Source: Hallerella sp963629575
GTDB taxonomy: Bacteria > Fibrobacterota > Fibrobacteria > Fibrobacterales > Fibrobacteraceae
Length of the DNA stretch: 64,000 nt
Assembly (NCBI GenBank): GCA_963629575.1
Contig: CAVGIM010000002.1
Location: 1 to 64,000, forward strand
Direction of reading: 5' to 3'
The notes under the pieces are model-generated. The model ran no database searches, was not told the DNA's origin, and was given only the letters and a program-made list of their open reading frames with translations. Of this stretch, positions 22,685 through 31,356 are shown in pieces. Numbering within the stretch: position 1 is the first letter of the stretch; each line of letters starts with the position of its first letter. The position numbers were made by a program, and so were the translations under genes.

Positions 22685-23005
22685 TTAGATAAAGCGGATA
22701 TCCCTGACGCGCGATGCGCCGAGAAGCCCGTTGCACAGACCAATAATAGCTTTTTTCTGGTACAGGGTCTCCGACTTCCACACGGAATTCGACGCTTTTA
22801 GAACCAGGACGGAGTCTTGAAAATCGACGAGTTTCAGGTGCGAAGCCAAAAGCGTTCCAAACAGTTTTTCGAAATTTTCCTGCAGGCGGAACCAGTCGCC
22901 TTTTTCGCCGAGAGACCCCCGGGACAGCACCCTGGAAAGTACGACTCCCGCATGGACAAGCCCCGAATGTCCGTGGTATTTCGGATTGTTTTCGTCAAAA
23001 GTCAT
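22685..23005 (-). CDS. DciA-like (DUF721) replicative-helicase loader candidate
   Basis: A protein of 106 residues. Its second half follows the DUF721/DciA pattern: a KH-like core with ASNSVWKSETLYQKKAII, then LLGASRVRDIRF. DciA helps load the DnaB helicase in bacteria lacking DnaC or DnaI. The position directly before gyrB is typical of this family. It overlaps mlaE by ATGA (23002-23005). Assignment rests on pattern recognition and context, without a profile search. Confidence 0.78.
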   Translation of the reverse strand: MTFDENNPKYHGHSGLVHAGVVLSRVLSRGSLGEKGDWFRLQENFEKLFGTLLASHLKLVDFQDSVLVLKASNSVWKSETLYQKKAIIGLCNGLLGASRVRDIRFI

Positions 23006-23787
23006 ACGAGAAGAAGCTTCGAAAGGACAAATCCGCCGATGAGAATGCTAGTCATCCCGGCGACAACGGTCGCCTTGGTGCTTTTTCCGACGCCCTCGGC
23101 CCCGCTATGCGTATTGTAGCCGAAAAAGCAGGCGTAGCTCGCGATAAAGTAACCGTATAGCGCCGCCTTGATGAGACCGACAGCGAAATCCCAGTCCTCG
23201 TAAAACATTCGAACTCCGTAAAAGAACGTATGAAACGAAACTTCCTTGTAAAGCGCAGCGGTCGCATAGCCGCCCAGGATTCCGATGAAGATACTGATGA
23301 TAGTGAGAAGCGGAAGCATGACGACCGTCGCAATCAGACGGGGAGCAAGCAGAAAACGGTAGGGGTTCAGCCCCAGGACGCTGTAAGCGTCCAGCTGTTC
23401 CGTTACGGCCATCGTACCGAGTTCCGAACACATCGACGCTCCGACGCGACCGGCAAGAACCATTGCCGTGAGGATGGGGCAAAGCTCGACCATGACGGAT
23501 TTTCCAACCGCCATGCCGACAAAGACCAGGGGAATCATGTCCCCGAACTGGTAGGCGAGCTGCCACGCCATGATGGCACCCGTCGCAAGGCTTGCCGCAA
23601 ACACGACGGGAATGCTAGTCACGCCCGTCACATACATCTGCTCGACAATCGTGTGAAAATTCTTGAAAGAGCTCGGAACGCTTTTCCCGAGTTCCCACAT
23701 GAAGACAAAATATCCCTGGACAACACCCAGGAACCTGCGGACATAGTGTCCGAGGCTTGTCGCGGCGATGTCCATTACGGCAAACAT
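23002..23787 (-). CDS. mlaE: MlaE-type ABC transporter permease
   Basis: An inner-membrane permease of 261 residues for lipid transport between the two membranes. Family marks are SIPVVFAASLATGAIMAWQLA, the coupling-helix region AGRVGASMCSELGTMAVTEQLDA (about 117-139), and long hydrophobic helices throughout. It lies 3 bases after the S41 protease and overlaps dciA. The matching ATPase is not in the window, and the MlaD-type partner is far away at 37374-38282, so the transporter genes are scattered. Confidence 0.92.
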   Translation of the reverse strand: MFAVMDIAATSLGHYVRRFLGVVQGYFVFMWELGKSVPSSFKNFHTIVEQMYVTGVTSIPVVFAASLATGAIMAWQLAYQFGDMIPLVFVGMAVGKSVMVELCPILTAMVLAGRVGASMCSELGTMAVTEQLDAYSVLGLNPYRFLLAPRLIATVVMLPLLTIISIFIGILGGYATAALYKEVSFHTFFYGVRMFYEDWDFAVGLIKAALYGYFIASYACFFGYNTHSGAEGVGKSTKATVVAGMTSILIGGFVLSKLLLV

Positions 23788-23790
23788 GGA

Positions 23791-25602
23791 TTACTTGCTT
23801 TTCTTTTTCGCGGGCTTTTTCTGCGCCTTGGACGGAGCGCTGATCGCCTTTTTGTAAAGCTCCATGTCGGAAAGGTACCGAATCGCTTCCTTCACCTGCG
23901 CATCGCTCCGGAGCATGAACGCCGTGCTCGCGGAATCTCCCTGCACCGCGGTCAACAGTTCGCGCTTGATCCCGGACATGATATACTCGCGGTTCGCGTC
24001 GAATTGCCTGGCGCGATCGTTTTCGAGTGCGCCGCGGAGAGCGTTTACCTGGAAATTCAACGCCGAGTCCGAAAGGGTCTTGGAGGAATCTCCCATAAAG
24101 TTCTGTTCGCGGATCAGTCCCTTTTCCAGAATTTCGAGAGTCGCAATCGAATTGCTCTTGATTTTCGTAAAGTTCGTGTCCTTGAGGCAGAAATCCTTGA
24201 ACGCGTCGAACAGGGAATCCGGCACTTGCCAATCCACGTCGATTTTTGCGCCCTGCTTTTCAAGAGACGGGCGAATCTTTACGGCGAACTTGAAGTACAT
24301 CGCCATGCGTTCCTGTACCTGGACGACCCAGGGAATCGGGTCGAGTTCAATATCCACGTCTGGCGTGATGCCGCCTCCGCCGAACATCTTGCGACCGGCA
24401 TTCGTCACGAACGTATCGACCGCGACCGTGTCCTTCTTCGCGGCAAGCGAATCCGCCTCCGCCGTTTCCGATTCTTCATCCTCGTAAGCCTCCGCCTCGC
24501 GGATTTTCAACCCCTTGATCCCGTTTTCCGGCTTGTTGATGCAGCGGCCAAACGGCAGGTAGTAGAAAGCGGTCGTCAGCTTCAACGCGTATCCCTGGTT
24601 GTCCAAGGGGAAAATCGTCTGGACGGATCCCTTTCCAAAAGAAGTCTTGCCGATGATGAGTCCGCGGTCCCAGTCCTGAATCGCCCCCGAGACGATTTCC
24701 GCGGCACTAGCGGACCCTTGGTTCACCAGAACGACCAGCGGAACGTCCTTCGGCACGATACCGTCCTTGCGGGCACGGCTTTCCGTCTGCTGCGTACGCC
24801 CGCGCGTACTCACGATTACGTCGCCTTTTTTCAAGAAAAGCTCGCCGATTTCCACCGCCTGGTTCAGCAAGCCGCCCGGATTGTAGCGCAAGTCGAGAAT
24901 GATTTTTTTCATCCCCTGCTTTTGAAGCTTGTGAATGGCGTTCACCACTTCTTCGCGCGTCTTGAGAGAAAACGAGGAAAGCTTGATATAGCCGATGTCG
25001 CTTGTCACCATGCCGCTGTAGGGAACCGCATGGACTACGATTTTCGCGCGAGTGATCGTAAAGTCCATCAGCTCGCTCACTCCGGTACGCGCAATGCTTA
25101 TCGTCACGTCGGTTCCCACCTTGCCCCGCAGTTTTCCGACCGCTTCGTCAAGGGTGAGTCCATGGGTATCCTTTCCATCGATTTTCATGATGCGGTCACC
25201 CGCGCGAATGCCCAGGTTGAACGCCGGAGTCCCCGCAAGAGGAGAAATCACCGTCAGGATGTTGTCGCGGAGGCTAATCGTAATCCCCACGCCGCCGAAC
25301 TCGCCTTCCGTGGAAACCTTCAGGTCCTCGTAATCCTTTGGCGCAAAGACTGCCGTATGCGGGTCCAGAATTCCCCGCATTCCCTGGATAGCCGCCTCGG
25401 AAAGTTCCGCCGGATCGACGTCCTCGACATATTTCAGGTTGACTTCCGAAAGGACCTTGTTCAAGCGCGAAAGCTCTTCGTAGAAATCGCCGGGAGCCTT
25501 CTTTTCGGATTTGGCCGAGGCCGCGAAGGAAACGCTTGCCGCAAGGCCCGCGACAAGAAAAGAGCGGAAAAAGAATCGAACAGGAAACATTCTGGATTTC
25601 AT
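23791..25602 (-). CDS. Carboxy-terminal processing peptidase (S41 family)
   Basis: A secreted serine protease of 603 residues. It has a signal peptide (about 1-28), a PDZ domain (GVGITISLRDNILTV through VGTDVTISIAR, about 80-165) and an S41 catalytic core with NQGSASAAEIVSGA (nucleophile Ser near 298) and GKTSFGKGSVQ (Lys near 323). About 200 extra residues at the C-terminus end in a Lys/Ala-rich tail. It acts in the periplasm on C-termini. As first gene of the run it has no clear Shine-Dalgarno; TATTTT lies 7 bases before the ATG. Confidence 0.93.
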   Translation of the reverse strand: MKSRMFPVRFFFRSFLVAGLAASVSFAASAKSEKKAPGDFYEELSRLNKVLSEVNLKYVEDVDPAELSEAAIQGMRGILDPHTAVFAPKDYEDLKVSTEGEFGGVGITISLRDNILTVISPLAGTPAFNLGIRAGDRIMKIDGKDTHGLTLDEAVGKLRGKVGTDVTISIARTGVSELMDFTITRAKIVVHAVPYSGMVTSDIGYIKLSSFSLKTREEVVNAIHKLQKQGMKKIILDLRYNPGGLLNQAVEIGELFLKKGDVIVSTRGRTQQTESRARKDGIVPKDVPLVVLVNQGSASAAEIVSGAIQDWDRGLIIGKTSFGKGSVQTIFPLDNQGYALKLTTAFYYLPFGRCINKPENGIKGLKIREAEAYEDEESETAEADSLAAKKDTVAVDTFVTNAGRKMFGGGGITPDVDIELDPIPWVVQVQERMAMYFKFAVKIRPSLEKQGAKIDVDWQVPDSLFDAFKDFCLKDTNFTKIKSNSIATLEILEKGLIREQNFMGDSSKTLSDSALNFQVNALRGALENDRARQFDANREYIMSGIKRELLTAVQGDSASTAFMLRSDAQVKEAIRYLSDMELYKKAISAPSKAQKKPAKKKSK

Positions 25603-25680
25603 GCCTGTAAAAATACAATTTTAGTAAGCGGAGAGCGATTCTAAATCCATCCAGAGGCGATTTTCGCCGATACCGCTTGC

Positions 25681-25711
25681 AAAAAAAATCCCGCCACAGG
25701 AGGCGGGATTT
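25681..25711 (-). terminator. Rho-independent terminator of the carboxyltransferase gene
   Basis: A perfect 10-bp stem (AAATCCCGCC at 25686-25695 with GGCGGGATTT at 25702-25711) is followed on the minus strand by eight T (25681-25688). It isolates the upstream gene from the S41 operon. Confidence 0.9.
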
Positions 25712-25736
25712 CCGAAAATCGAAATTACGGCAAGGA

Positions 25737-27335
25737 CTACTTGAGCGTGCTGACCTGTACGTCCCAGCTTTGACCGTTCAGCGCAACGCGATACGTATTC
25801 GTCGCCTGCACCTTCATGCCGTTCGTATTGATTGCTGCGGGAGCCGACTTTGTGGCAGCGGGAGCGGCATTCGGATCCTTCTTGGGAACGCCGATATGAC
25901 GGTTGCCCTTGAGGAAGTCGATTCCCTTGTTGCCGCCCTTGGTCTGGAGGCATCCCGTAATGAAGATGTTCTCGTCGTTCACCGGGAGACCGTTTTCTTC
26001 CAGGAGCTTTTTGGCGAGCGGAATGCCCGGTTCGAGGATTTCCGCGGCGCACTTGACTCCCGGATGCACTTCGGCGAAAGGCTTCTTGCCCATTTGCTCG
26101 GCGGCGATTTTCACCAGTTCCGCGTCCGGTTCGCACGGTGTCTTTCCCAGGTAGCCGAGAATCATGTTGCCGTAGCCCTCGGTAATCTTGTGCCACGTAT
26201 CGAGACCCTTGCTCTTGTTTACCGTATTGACGTATGCCTGCTGGAAGTAATACTGGGAAACCGGCGTTACGGAAGAGGCAAAGCCACCGCGGCGAACGCA
26301 TTCGCTCATGTTCGCAATGACCTGCGGATACAAGTGGAAAGTCTTCGTTTCGCGCATCATCAGCGTATTCGCCGTGAGAGCGCCACCCGGCATCGGGGAG
26401 AAAATCACGTCCGAAGAAATCTGGCGGGATTCCGGCGGGAAGTTGTAATCCTTGAGGCATTCGACAGCGACATTGTTCGCTTCCATGAGCCTTGGAATCG
26501 AATTGTCATCGACAATGCCGTCTTCGCCCAGAGCAAGCGCGAAGTCGGTTCCCTTGAGAGCGTGATACATGCTGAAAAGATCGGGCTGGGATGTTCCGCC
26601 GGAAAGAGGCTTGCGAGCGAGATCCACACCGTCCGCGCCGCCATCGATAGCGGCCAGATACTGACGAAGTCCCGTGCCGCACGTTTCGTGAGAATGGATG
26701 CGGAGTTCCACCTTGTCGCCGAGAAGCTTGCGGGCGCGCTTGAACGTTTCATAGACCTTCATCGGGTTTGCGGTACCCGAAGCGTCCTTGAAGCAAACCG
26801 AGGCGAACGGGACACCTGCGTCGAGAATGCTTTTCAGAACCTTTTCGTAAAAGTCCGGATCGTGCGCACCCTTGCAGCCGAGCGGAAGTTCCATCATCGT
26901 CACGACAACTTCGTGTTCGAGACCGGCGTTCGTGATGCACTGGCCGGAATAAATCAGGTTGTTCACGTCGTTCAGCGCGTCAAAGTTCCGGATTCGGGTC
27001 ATTCCGTGCTTCTTGAACATTTTCGCATGGAGGTCGATCATGTCGTAAGGCTGCGGAGCGAGCGCCACCACGTTGATACCGCGAGCGAGCGTCTGCAGGC
27101 GCGCCTTCGGACCTACCGCCTTGCGGAACGAATCCATCATGTCAAAGGCGTCTTCGCCGCAGTTCTGGTATAGCGCCTGGAAACGGGCTCCGCCACCCGC
27201 TTCGAAATGGGTAATGCCGGCAGCGGCCGCCGCTTCGACCGCGGGCATGAAGTCTTTTGTAAAGACGCGGGCTCCAAAAATGGACTGGAAACCGTCGCGA
27301 AAGGACGTATCCTGGAAGAGTATTTTCTTTTTCAT
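25737..27335 (-). CDS. Biotin-dependent carboxyltransferase subunit (OadA/PycB type) lacking the biotin domain
   Basis: This 532-residue protein belongs to the family that moves CO2 between biotin and oxaloacetate, pyruvate or related acids. Its TIM-barrel marks are QDTSFRDGFQS, NFDALNDVN, VCFKDASG (the candidate carbamylated Lys) and IHSHETCG in place of HTHDTSG. The usual RDAHQS is changed to RDGFQS. After an Ala/Pro linker it ends with YRVALNGQSWDVQVSTLK, the first strands of a biotinyl domain, and has no biotinylated MKM site. The biotin carrier must be separate. It has its own terminator. Confidence 0.85.
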   Translation of the reverse strand: MKKKILFQDTSFRDGFQSIFGARVFTKDFMPAVEAAAAAGITHFEAGGGARFQALYQNCGEDAFDMMDSFRKAVGPKARLQTLARGINVVALAPQPYDMIDLHAKMFKKHGMTRIRNFDALNDVNNLIYSGQCITNAGLEHEVVVTMMELPLGCKGAHDPDFYEKVLKSILDAGVPFASVCFKDASGTANPMKVYETFKRARKLLGDKVELRIHSHETCGTGLRQYLAAIDGGADGVDLARKPLSGGTSQPDLFSMYHALKGTDFALALGEDGIVDDNSIPRLMEANNVAVECLKDYNFPPESRQISSDVIFSPMPGGALTANTLMMRETKTFHLYPQVIANMSECVRRGGFASSVTPVSQYYFQQAYVNTVNKSKGLDTWHKITEGYGNMILGYLGKTPCEPDAELVKIAAEQMGKKPFAEVHPGVKCAAEILEPGIPLAKKLLEENGLPVNDENIFITGCLQTKGGNKGIDFLKGNRHIGVPKKDPNAAPAATKSAPAAINTNGMKVQATNTYRVALNGQSWDVQVSTLK

Positions 27336-27414
27336 AGATTTTCCAATGGGGGAATCACGCCCCCTGTCTGAGGGTCAAAACCAATCCTTGACAATATACA
27401 AAAGTTGCGCATCC

Positions 27415-27990
27415 TTATTCCAAACGAGAAGACGGGAGCGTCCTGTGGATACGGCACGGATTTCCAAAGGCTACGCTGTCCGGGGGAATGTCCCGGGTAA
27501 CCACGCTTCCCGCTCCGATAACGGACCTATCCCCGATAGAAACTCCCGGGCAGACGACGACCGAGCCTCCCAGCCAGACGTCGTCCCCGATAGAAACGGG
27601 TTTCGCAAGGCATGCCTTTCGGCGTTCCGCGGCATCGACAGGATGCGTCGCCGCGTAGATTTGCACATTCGGAGCTATCCAGCAACGCTTGCCGACCGAA
27701 ACCTTCGCCGCGTCGAGAATCGTACAGCCGTAATTGATAAACGTTCCCGCACCGATAAAGATGTTCTTTCCCGCGTCGCAAAAGAACGGCGGTTCGATAT
27801 GCACCGAAGCGTCCCAGCCCCCGAACAGATCCCGGAAGCATTCCTCTCGAAGTTCGAAATCTTCTGGCGAAGAGGCGTTCAGCCGATGGAGGATCTTTTG
27901 GCAGGAAAGTCGCATTTCCAGAGTCTCGACAGGAGACGTCCGAAAATGCTCGCCAAAGATTCGCCGCAGATACGCTTCGCATTCGATCAT
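27415..27990 (-). CDS. Maltose/galactoside O-acetyltransferase-like (left-handed beta-helix)
   Basis: A 191-residue acyltransferase with an N-terminal Mac domain (about 1-55) and hexapeptide repeats (about 70-180), including the catalytic histidine in YAATHPVDAAER (about 116) and the acetyl-CoA part VSIGDDVWLGGSVVVCPGVSIGD. The family acetylates sugars or sugar-containing compounds using acetyl-CoA. The acceptor is unknown. It follows a tiny lipoprotein gene by 3 bases. Codon use is like its neighbours. Confidence 0.92.
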   Translation of the reverse strand: MIECEAYLRRIFGEHFRTSPVETLEMRLSCQKILHRLNASSPEDFELREECFRDLFGGWDASVHIEPPFFCDAGKNIFIGAGTFINYGCTILDAAKVSVGKRCWIAPNVQIYAATHPVDAAERRKACLAKPVSIGDDVWLGGSVVVCPGVSIGDRSVIGAGSVVTRDIPPDSVAFGNPCRIHRTLPSSRLE

Positions 27991-27993
27991 CGC

Positions 27994-28161
27994 CTATTCC
28001 GCTTCGCTCTCGTCCGTCGTGCAATTTGGGGAGGAGGGATTTTCCGTACACTCGTCGGTGGTTGCGCCAGAGCTGCTCGAACCCGAGCTGGAACAGGCGG
28101 AAAGCGACATCGCAAGCGCGACAAGTCCAAAAGTCAAGACAAGACAGAATTTCTTTTTCAT
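27994..28161 (-). CDS. Very small lipoprotein
   Basis: A 55-residue precursor starting at 28161 with a basic end and a hydrophobic helix, closed by lipobox LSAC (Cys about 23). The mature 30 or so residues are a Ser/Gly run, then two Cys (TDECTENPSSPNC) and an acidic end. There is no Shine-Dalgarno; a perfect TATAAT (28168-28173, minus strand) sits six bases before the ATG. It may act as a spacer or tag of unknown role. Small Ser-rich lipoproteins of this kind are common in related genomes. Confidence 0.65.
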   Translation of the reverse strand: MKKKFCLVLTFGLVALAMSLSACSSSGSSSSGATTDECTENPSSPNCTTDESEAE

Positions 28162-28261
28162 ATTTTCATTATAGATTTTTTTTCGGGCAAATCCCAGTCT
28201 TTTCGTCAAAGAAGCGCTTTTTGTTTCCACAGACCGCCGAAGCTTCAAAACGAACGCGACA

Positions 28262-28297
28262 AAAACGCAAAAGTCCCACCGAACGGCGGGACTTTTT
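28262..28297 (-). terminator. Terminator after the HU gene
   Basis: The arms AAAAGTCCC and GGGACTTTT around CC/GG form a strong hairpin at 28269-28296, followed on the minus strand by TTTTGCGTTTTT. Confidence 0.8.
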
Positions 28298-28314
28298 CTT
28301 TCGCGAAAAGCGAA

Positions 28315-28611
28315 TTACTTCTTGGCGGCCTTGGACTTCTTCGCGGTCGCCTTGAGCTCGGAACCGACCTTGAACGAAACAACCTTCGTCGCCTTGATCT
28401 TGATCTTTTCGCCGGTGAGCGGGTTTCTGCCCTGGCGAGCGGCGCGTTCCTTGACACTGAACGTTCCAAAGCCGATGAGCTGTACCGGACCGCCCTTCTT
28501 GATGCCTTCGGTGATGCCGTCGAGGACAGCGTTCACGGCAGCGGTGGCGGCGACTTTCGTTTCGATGCCTGCGGCCTTCTGGACGAATTCAATGAGTTCT
28601 TGCTTGTTCAT
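28315..28611 (-). CDS. HU-family DNA-binding protein
   Basis: A histone-like nucleoid protein of 98 residues. It has the N-terminal dimerising helices (MNKQELIEFVQKAAG), the DNA-arm core GFGTFSVKERAARQGRNPLTGEKI (about 48-71) and VSFKVGSELK. A short Lys/Ala tail extends about 8 residues past the usual end. It binds and bends DNA without strong sequence preference. It has its own promoter (28653-28680), AGGAG before the start, and its own terminator. Confidence 0.97.
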   Translation of the reverse strand: MNKQELIEFVQKAAGIETKVAATAAVNAVLDGITEGIKKGGPVQLIGFGTFSVKERAARQGRNPLTGEKIKIKATKVVSFKVGSELKATAKKSKAAKK

Positions 28612-28652
28612 GGATTGTTTCTCCTAAGGTGAATTTTTGATTCAATGATATT

Positions 28653-28680
28653 ATTATACCTTTTTTTCGGCATAAAACAA
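28653..28680 (-). promoter_or_regulatory. Promoter of the HU gene
   Basis: On the minus strand, TTGTTT (28675-28680) and TATAAT (28653-28658) are separated by 16 bases. The predicted leader is about 35 nt with AGGAG ahead of the start codon. Confidence 0.75.
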
Positions 28681-28728
28681 GTGTTTTCCTCAAAAAAAAT
28701 CATTCAAGTCCTTATTCTGTGGGGATTC

Positions 28729-29931
28729 TCACGATTTCGGGGGCGGGAGTTCCTTGCGACGGCGAGGAAAGAGGCGATGTTCCACGTATTCCTGGAAGAT
28801 GGCGATGACAATGCACGTAAAGGGAATCGCGCAGACAAGACCGATAAACCCGAGGAGCTTTCCCCAGACGGAAATCGAAAGGAGGATGAGAACCGGCGGC
28901 AAGTTCATCTCCGTTCCGACGATTTTCGGGATGATGAACATGTCTTCGATAATCTGGATGACTAGATAGATTCCCGCGATGATCAGGACGACTTCCCAGA
29001 AAGGAAGCCCCGTGTCAAAGGAATAGATGATGCCGAGAAAGAAAGCGATGGGCATGCTCGCCACCTGCAGGTAGGGAACCATGTTCAGAAGTCCGATAAA
29101 AAGCCCGAAAACGATTCCCATCGGAAACCCGATGACGCCAAAGGCTATCGCATAGAGAACGCCCACGAGAAAGGCGACAAGGCTCTGGGAGCGAAAGTAG
29201 GACTTCATCAGGAGATTCGTCTTGCGGAGAAGATCCGGCTTTTCGACGGAATCCAGCGGAACGAGAATTCGGAGCTTTCGGGAAATCTTCGGCATGTCGA
29301 GCATCAGAAACGTCGTGTACATCGCGATGAAGACGATGCTGACCAGCGTAAGGACAACCGACGCGGTCCCCGAAAGGACGCCCATCGCTCCGGGAAGGAG
29401 CTTTGCAACCATCGACTGCGCCGTTTCCCAGAAACTGATATCCTGCAAGGATTCGAGGAATTGCGAACCGGCGGCGAAGCGCTCCAGTTCACCGCGCCAG
29501 TCCGAAGGAATCAACGCGAGAAATTTCTGGATCCAGGCGCTATCCGCCATAAAATTCTTGACCAGCGTCCCGAATCGGCTAAACTCCGCGCTTATCTGGG
29601 GAATGAAGATCAGGCACACGAGCGTAATCGCAGACACCATCATCACAAGCGTAATGACCGTCGCGGCGACCCGCGCAAGACTTTTGGGAAGCTTTCGAAA
29701 CTTCCCGTGGCGGAGCACAATCCGGAAACGTTCCTCGATGGCATCGACAACCGGATTCACGATGTAGGCGATGAGAAAGGCGCCGACAAAGGGGGAGAGT
29801 ACTCCGCGCAAGTAATAGAGCAGGGCGATTCCACAGACACAGAGAAGTACAATGGAAACATACTTGAGAACCAGCTTAACGCTCGCAAGCGATTCGCCGG
29901 GGATTTTCCGGATTTGCGATTTTTTTTCCAT
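28729..29931 (-). CDS. AI-2E family (PerM-like) membrane permease
   Basis: A 400-residue inner-membrane protein with about eight helices and the family pattern: FLIAYIVNPVVDAIEERF near residue 55, a soluble helical part (about 115-175), and the C-terminal GIVFGLFIGLLNMVPYLQ and IQIIEDMFIIPKIVG motifs. The family was named for autoinducer-2 export, but members also carry out Na+/H+ antiport or unknown transport. Its start lies 56 bases inside the upstream gene; no other ATG gives the first helix. It is the last gene of a four-gene set. Confidence 0.9.
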   Translation of the reverse strand: MEKKSQIRKIPGESLASVKLVLKYVSIVLLCVCGIALLYYLRGVLSPFVGAFLIAYIVNPVVDAIEERFRIVLRHGKFRKLPKSLARVAATVITLVMMVSAITLVCLIFIPQISAEFSRFGTLVKNFMADSAWIQKFLALIPSDWRGELERFAAGSQFLESLQDISFWETAQSMVAKLLPGAMGVLSGTASVVLTLVSIVFIAMYTTFLMLDMPKISRKLRILVPLDSVEKPDLLRKTNLLMKSYFRSQSLVAFLVGVLYAIAFGVIGFPMGIVFGLFIGLLNMVPYLQVASMPIAFFLGIIYSFDTGLPFWEVVLIIAGIYLVIQIIEDMFIIPKIVGTEMNLPPVLILLSISVWGKLLGFIGLVCAIPFTCIVIAIFQEYVEHRLFPRRRKELPPPKS

Positions 29932-30637
29932 GCTTCACCATGCTCCGAATGTAGAGAATCGTTACCAGAATCAATATACTTAGACAAATCACGGCGAGTA
30001 CCCGGTTCGTGCCAAAAAATTCCAGATTTCTGATTTCGATTTCCATCGGAAGTCCGAGAAGCGCGCCTTTTCCCGTCTCGACCGAAACCAGCACGACCTT
30101 GTCGATGAAAAGGTTTCCATCCTGCTCGAGCCCGTGCATGTCTATCCAAAGTTCGCTAGGCCTCAAAAGCGAAAGCGGCAAGCGTTTTTCCGTATAGAAC
30201 CGATTTGCGGAGATATCCATGCGAAGCGGGCGAAGACTCGATATGTCGCCTGGCCGGGAAACCGAAGGATCCCGAGTAAAGAGGACAAGCGCGATGTCGG
30301 AACTTGCGCGAAACGTGATGGCGACGGAATCCATGCCCGAAAAGTCCACGCCGGCAAGCGAAAGGCTTTCCACGCCGGTCAAAAGAGGAAACTCTATCCC
30401 CGCGTGGGGATGATACAGGCCGGAACTCAACACGGCGGAAATCGCTACGGCGCTGTCGGAGTCGAAGAAGTCGGCGGTCGAAGAGCCCCCTTCCCGAACA
30501 TCCGTATAGATCCGGGGAAAAACGCTCTCTCCGGGCCACAGGACAAGAGACTTTCGATGAAACAGCCCATAGACGGCAACGAGAACGGCAAGGCAGGCCA
30601 AATAGAGAAATGTCCGGCACCAGAAGAACTTTTTCAT
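29876..30637 (-). CDS. Double-anchored periplasmic-domain protein, paralogue of the next gene upstream
   Basis: This 253-residue protein has an N-terminal membrane segment (about 7-25), a periplasmic domain rich in beta strands, a second membrane segment (about 213-233) and a short basic cytoplasmic tail. The domain begins YTDVREGGSS and ends near GLPMEIEIRNLEF. It aligns in order with the neighbour at 30634-31356 (YDDVADGGNS and GVPMKFRIQSI). This looks like a jelly-roll ligand-binding or sensor domain, but no output domain follows. It is coupled to its paralogue by ATGA and overlaps the permease start. Confidence 0.75.
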   Translation of the reverse strand: MKKFFWCRTFLYLACLAVLVAVYGLFHRKSLVLWPGESVFPRIYTDVREGGSSTADFFDSDSAVAISAVLSSGLYHPHAGIEFPLLTGVESLSLAGVDFSGMDSVAITFRASSDIALVLFTRDPSVSRPGDISSLRPLRMDISANRFYTEKRLPLSLLRPSELWIDMHGLEQDGNLFIDKVVLVSVETGKGALLGLPMEIEIRNLEFFGTNRVLAVICLSILILVTILYIRSMVKHGKKIANPENPRRIACER

Positions 30638-31356
30638 CTTTTCTTCTTGATGAAGCCAAGCGCGACGACGACTATCAGAACGCTGACGAAGAGAAAGGCG
30701 GCGAGTTCGATCGTTCCCGTTCCCTTCGCGGATATGGACTGGATTCGAAACTTCATCGGAACGCCGCGTTTCGCTTTCCAGCCCGGCGTAATTTCAAGAC
30801 GCGCGACATGCTCCTTGTGACGCTGGGCGAGATCCCTGTCTGCCCCCGTCTGAATAAACCAGAAATCGGGAACGTAAAATTCATCGAAGGCTATCGCTAT
30901 CCGATTGTCGCCTTTTTTCAACGGAACTTCCTTGAGCATCTGGCGGAACGTGTGAAGCGAATCCCTGTTGGTCACATCGGGGTCGAACGTCCAGACCTTG
31001 ACGACAATCTCGCTTGCCGTTTCCGAATACACGCGCAGCAGGACGGAATCCACGAGACTCCAGTTTTCATAGCGCCATTTTCTTTCCGACGAATTCCCCG
31101 TAAAGGTCCAGATGATTCCGCACCACGCCTTCTTGGACACGTCCGCGCCGAGGGTACACTCGAAATCCAGCGAAGAATCCGAAACGGTCATCCTCGAAAC
31201 CGAATTTCCGCCGTCCGCGACATCGTCATAGACCAATACGTTTTCGTTTGCACGCAACGGGAAGACCGATATGAAAAACTCTCGCTTGGGAACAAACACG
31301 TAGGCAATGAAGATGCATACGACAGCGACGCTCAGGATTGCGATGCGTTTTGCCAT
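30634..31356 (-). CDS. Double-anchored periplasmic-domain protein (sensor-like), paralogue pair
   Basis: A 240-residue protein with membrane helices at about 5-22 and 217-235 enclosing a beta-rich periplasmic domain (VYDDVADGGNS, then DSVLLRVYSETASEIVVKVW). The pattern resembles the galactose-binding/CBM11-like folds used in sensors. I know of similar domains in front of GGDEF or kinase modules in this group, but here only KKKR follows the last helix. The start at 31356 (MAKRIAIL) lies 25 bases inside the upstream zinc-ribbon gene. Function unknown. Confidence 0.75.
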   Translation of the reverse strand: MAKRIAILSVAVVCIFIAYVFVPKREFFISVFPLRANENVLVYDDVADGGNSVSRMTVSDSSLDFECTLGADVSKKAWCGIIWTFTGNSSERKWRYENWSLVDSVLLRVYSETASEIVVKVWTFDPDVTNRDSLHTFRQMLKEVPLKKGDNRIAIAFDEFYVPDFWFIQTGADRDLAQRHKEHVARLEITPGWKAKRGVPMKFRIQSISAKGTGTIELAAFLFVSVLIVVVALGFIKKKR

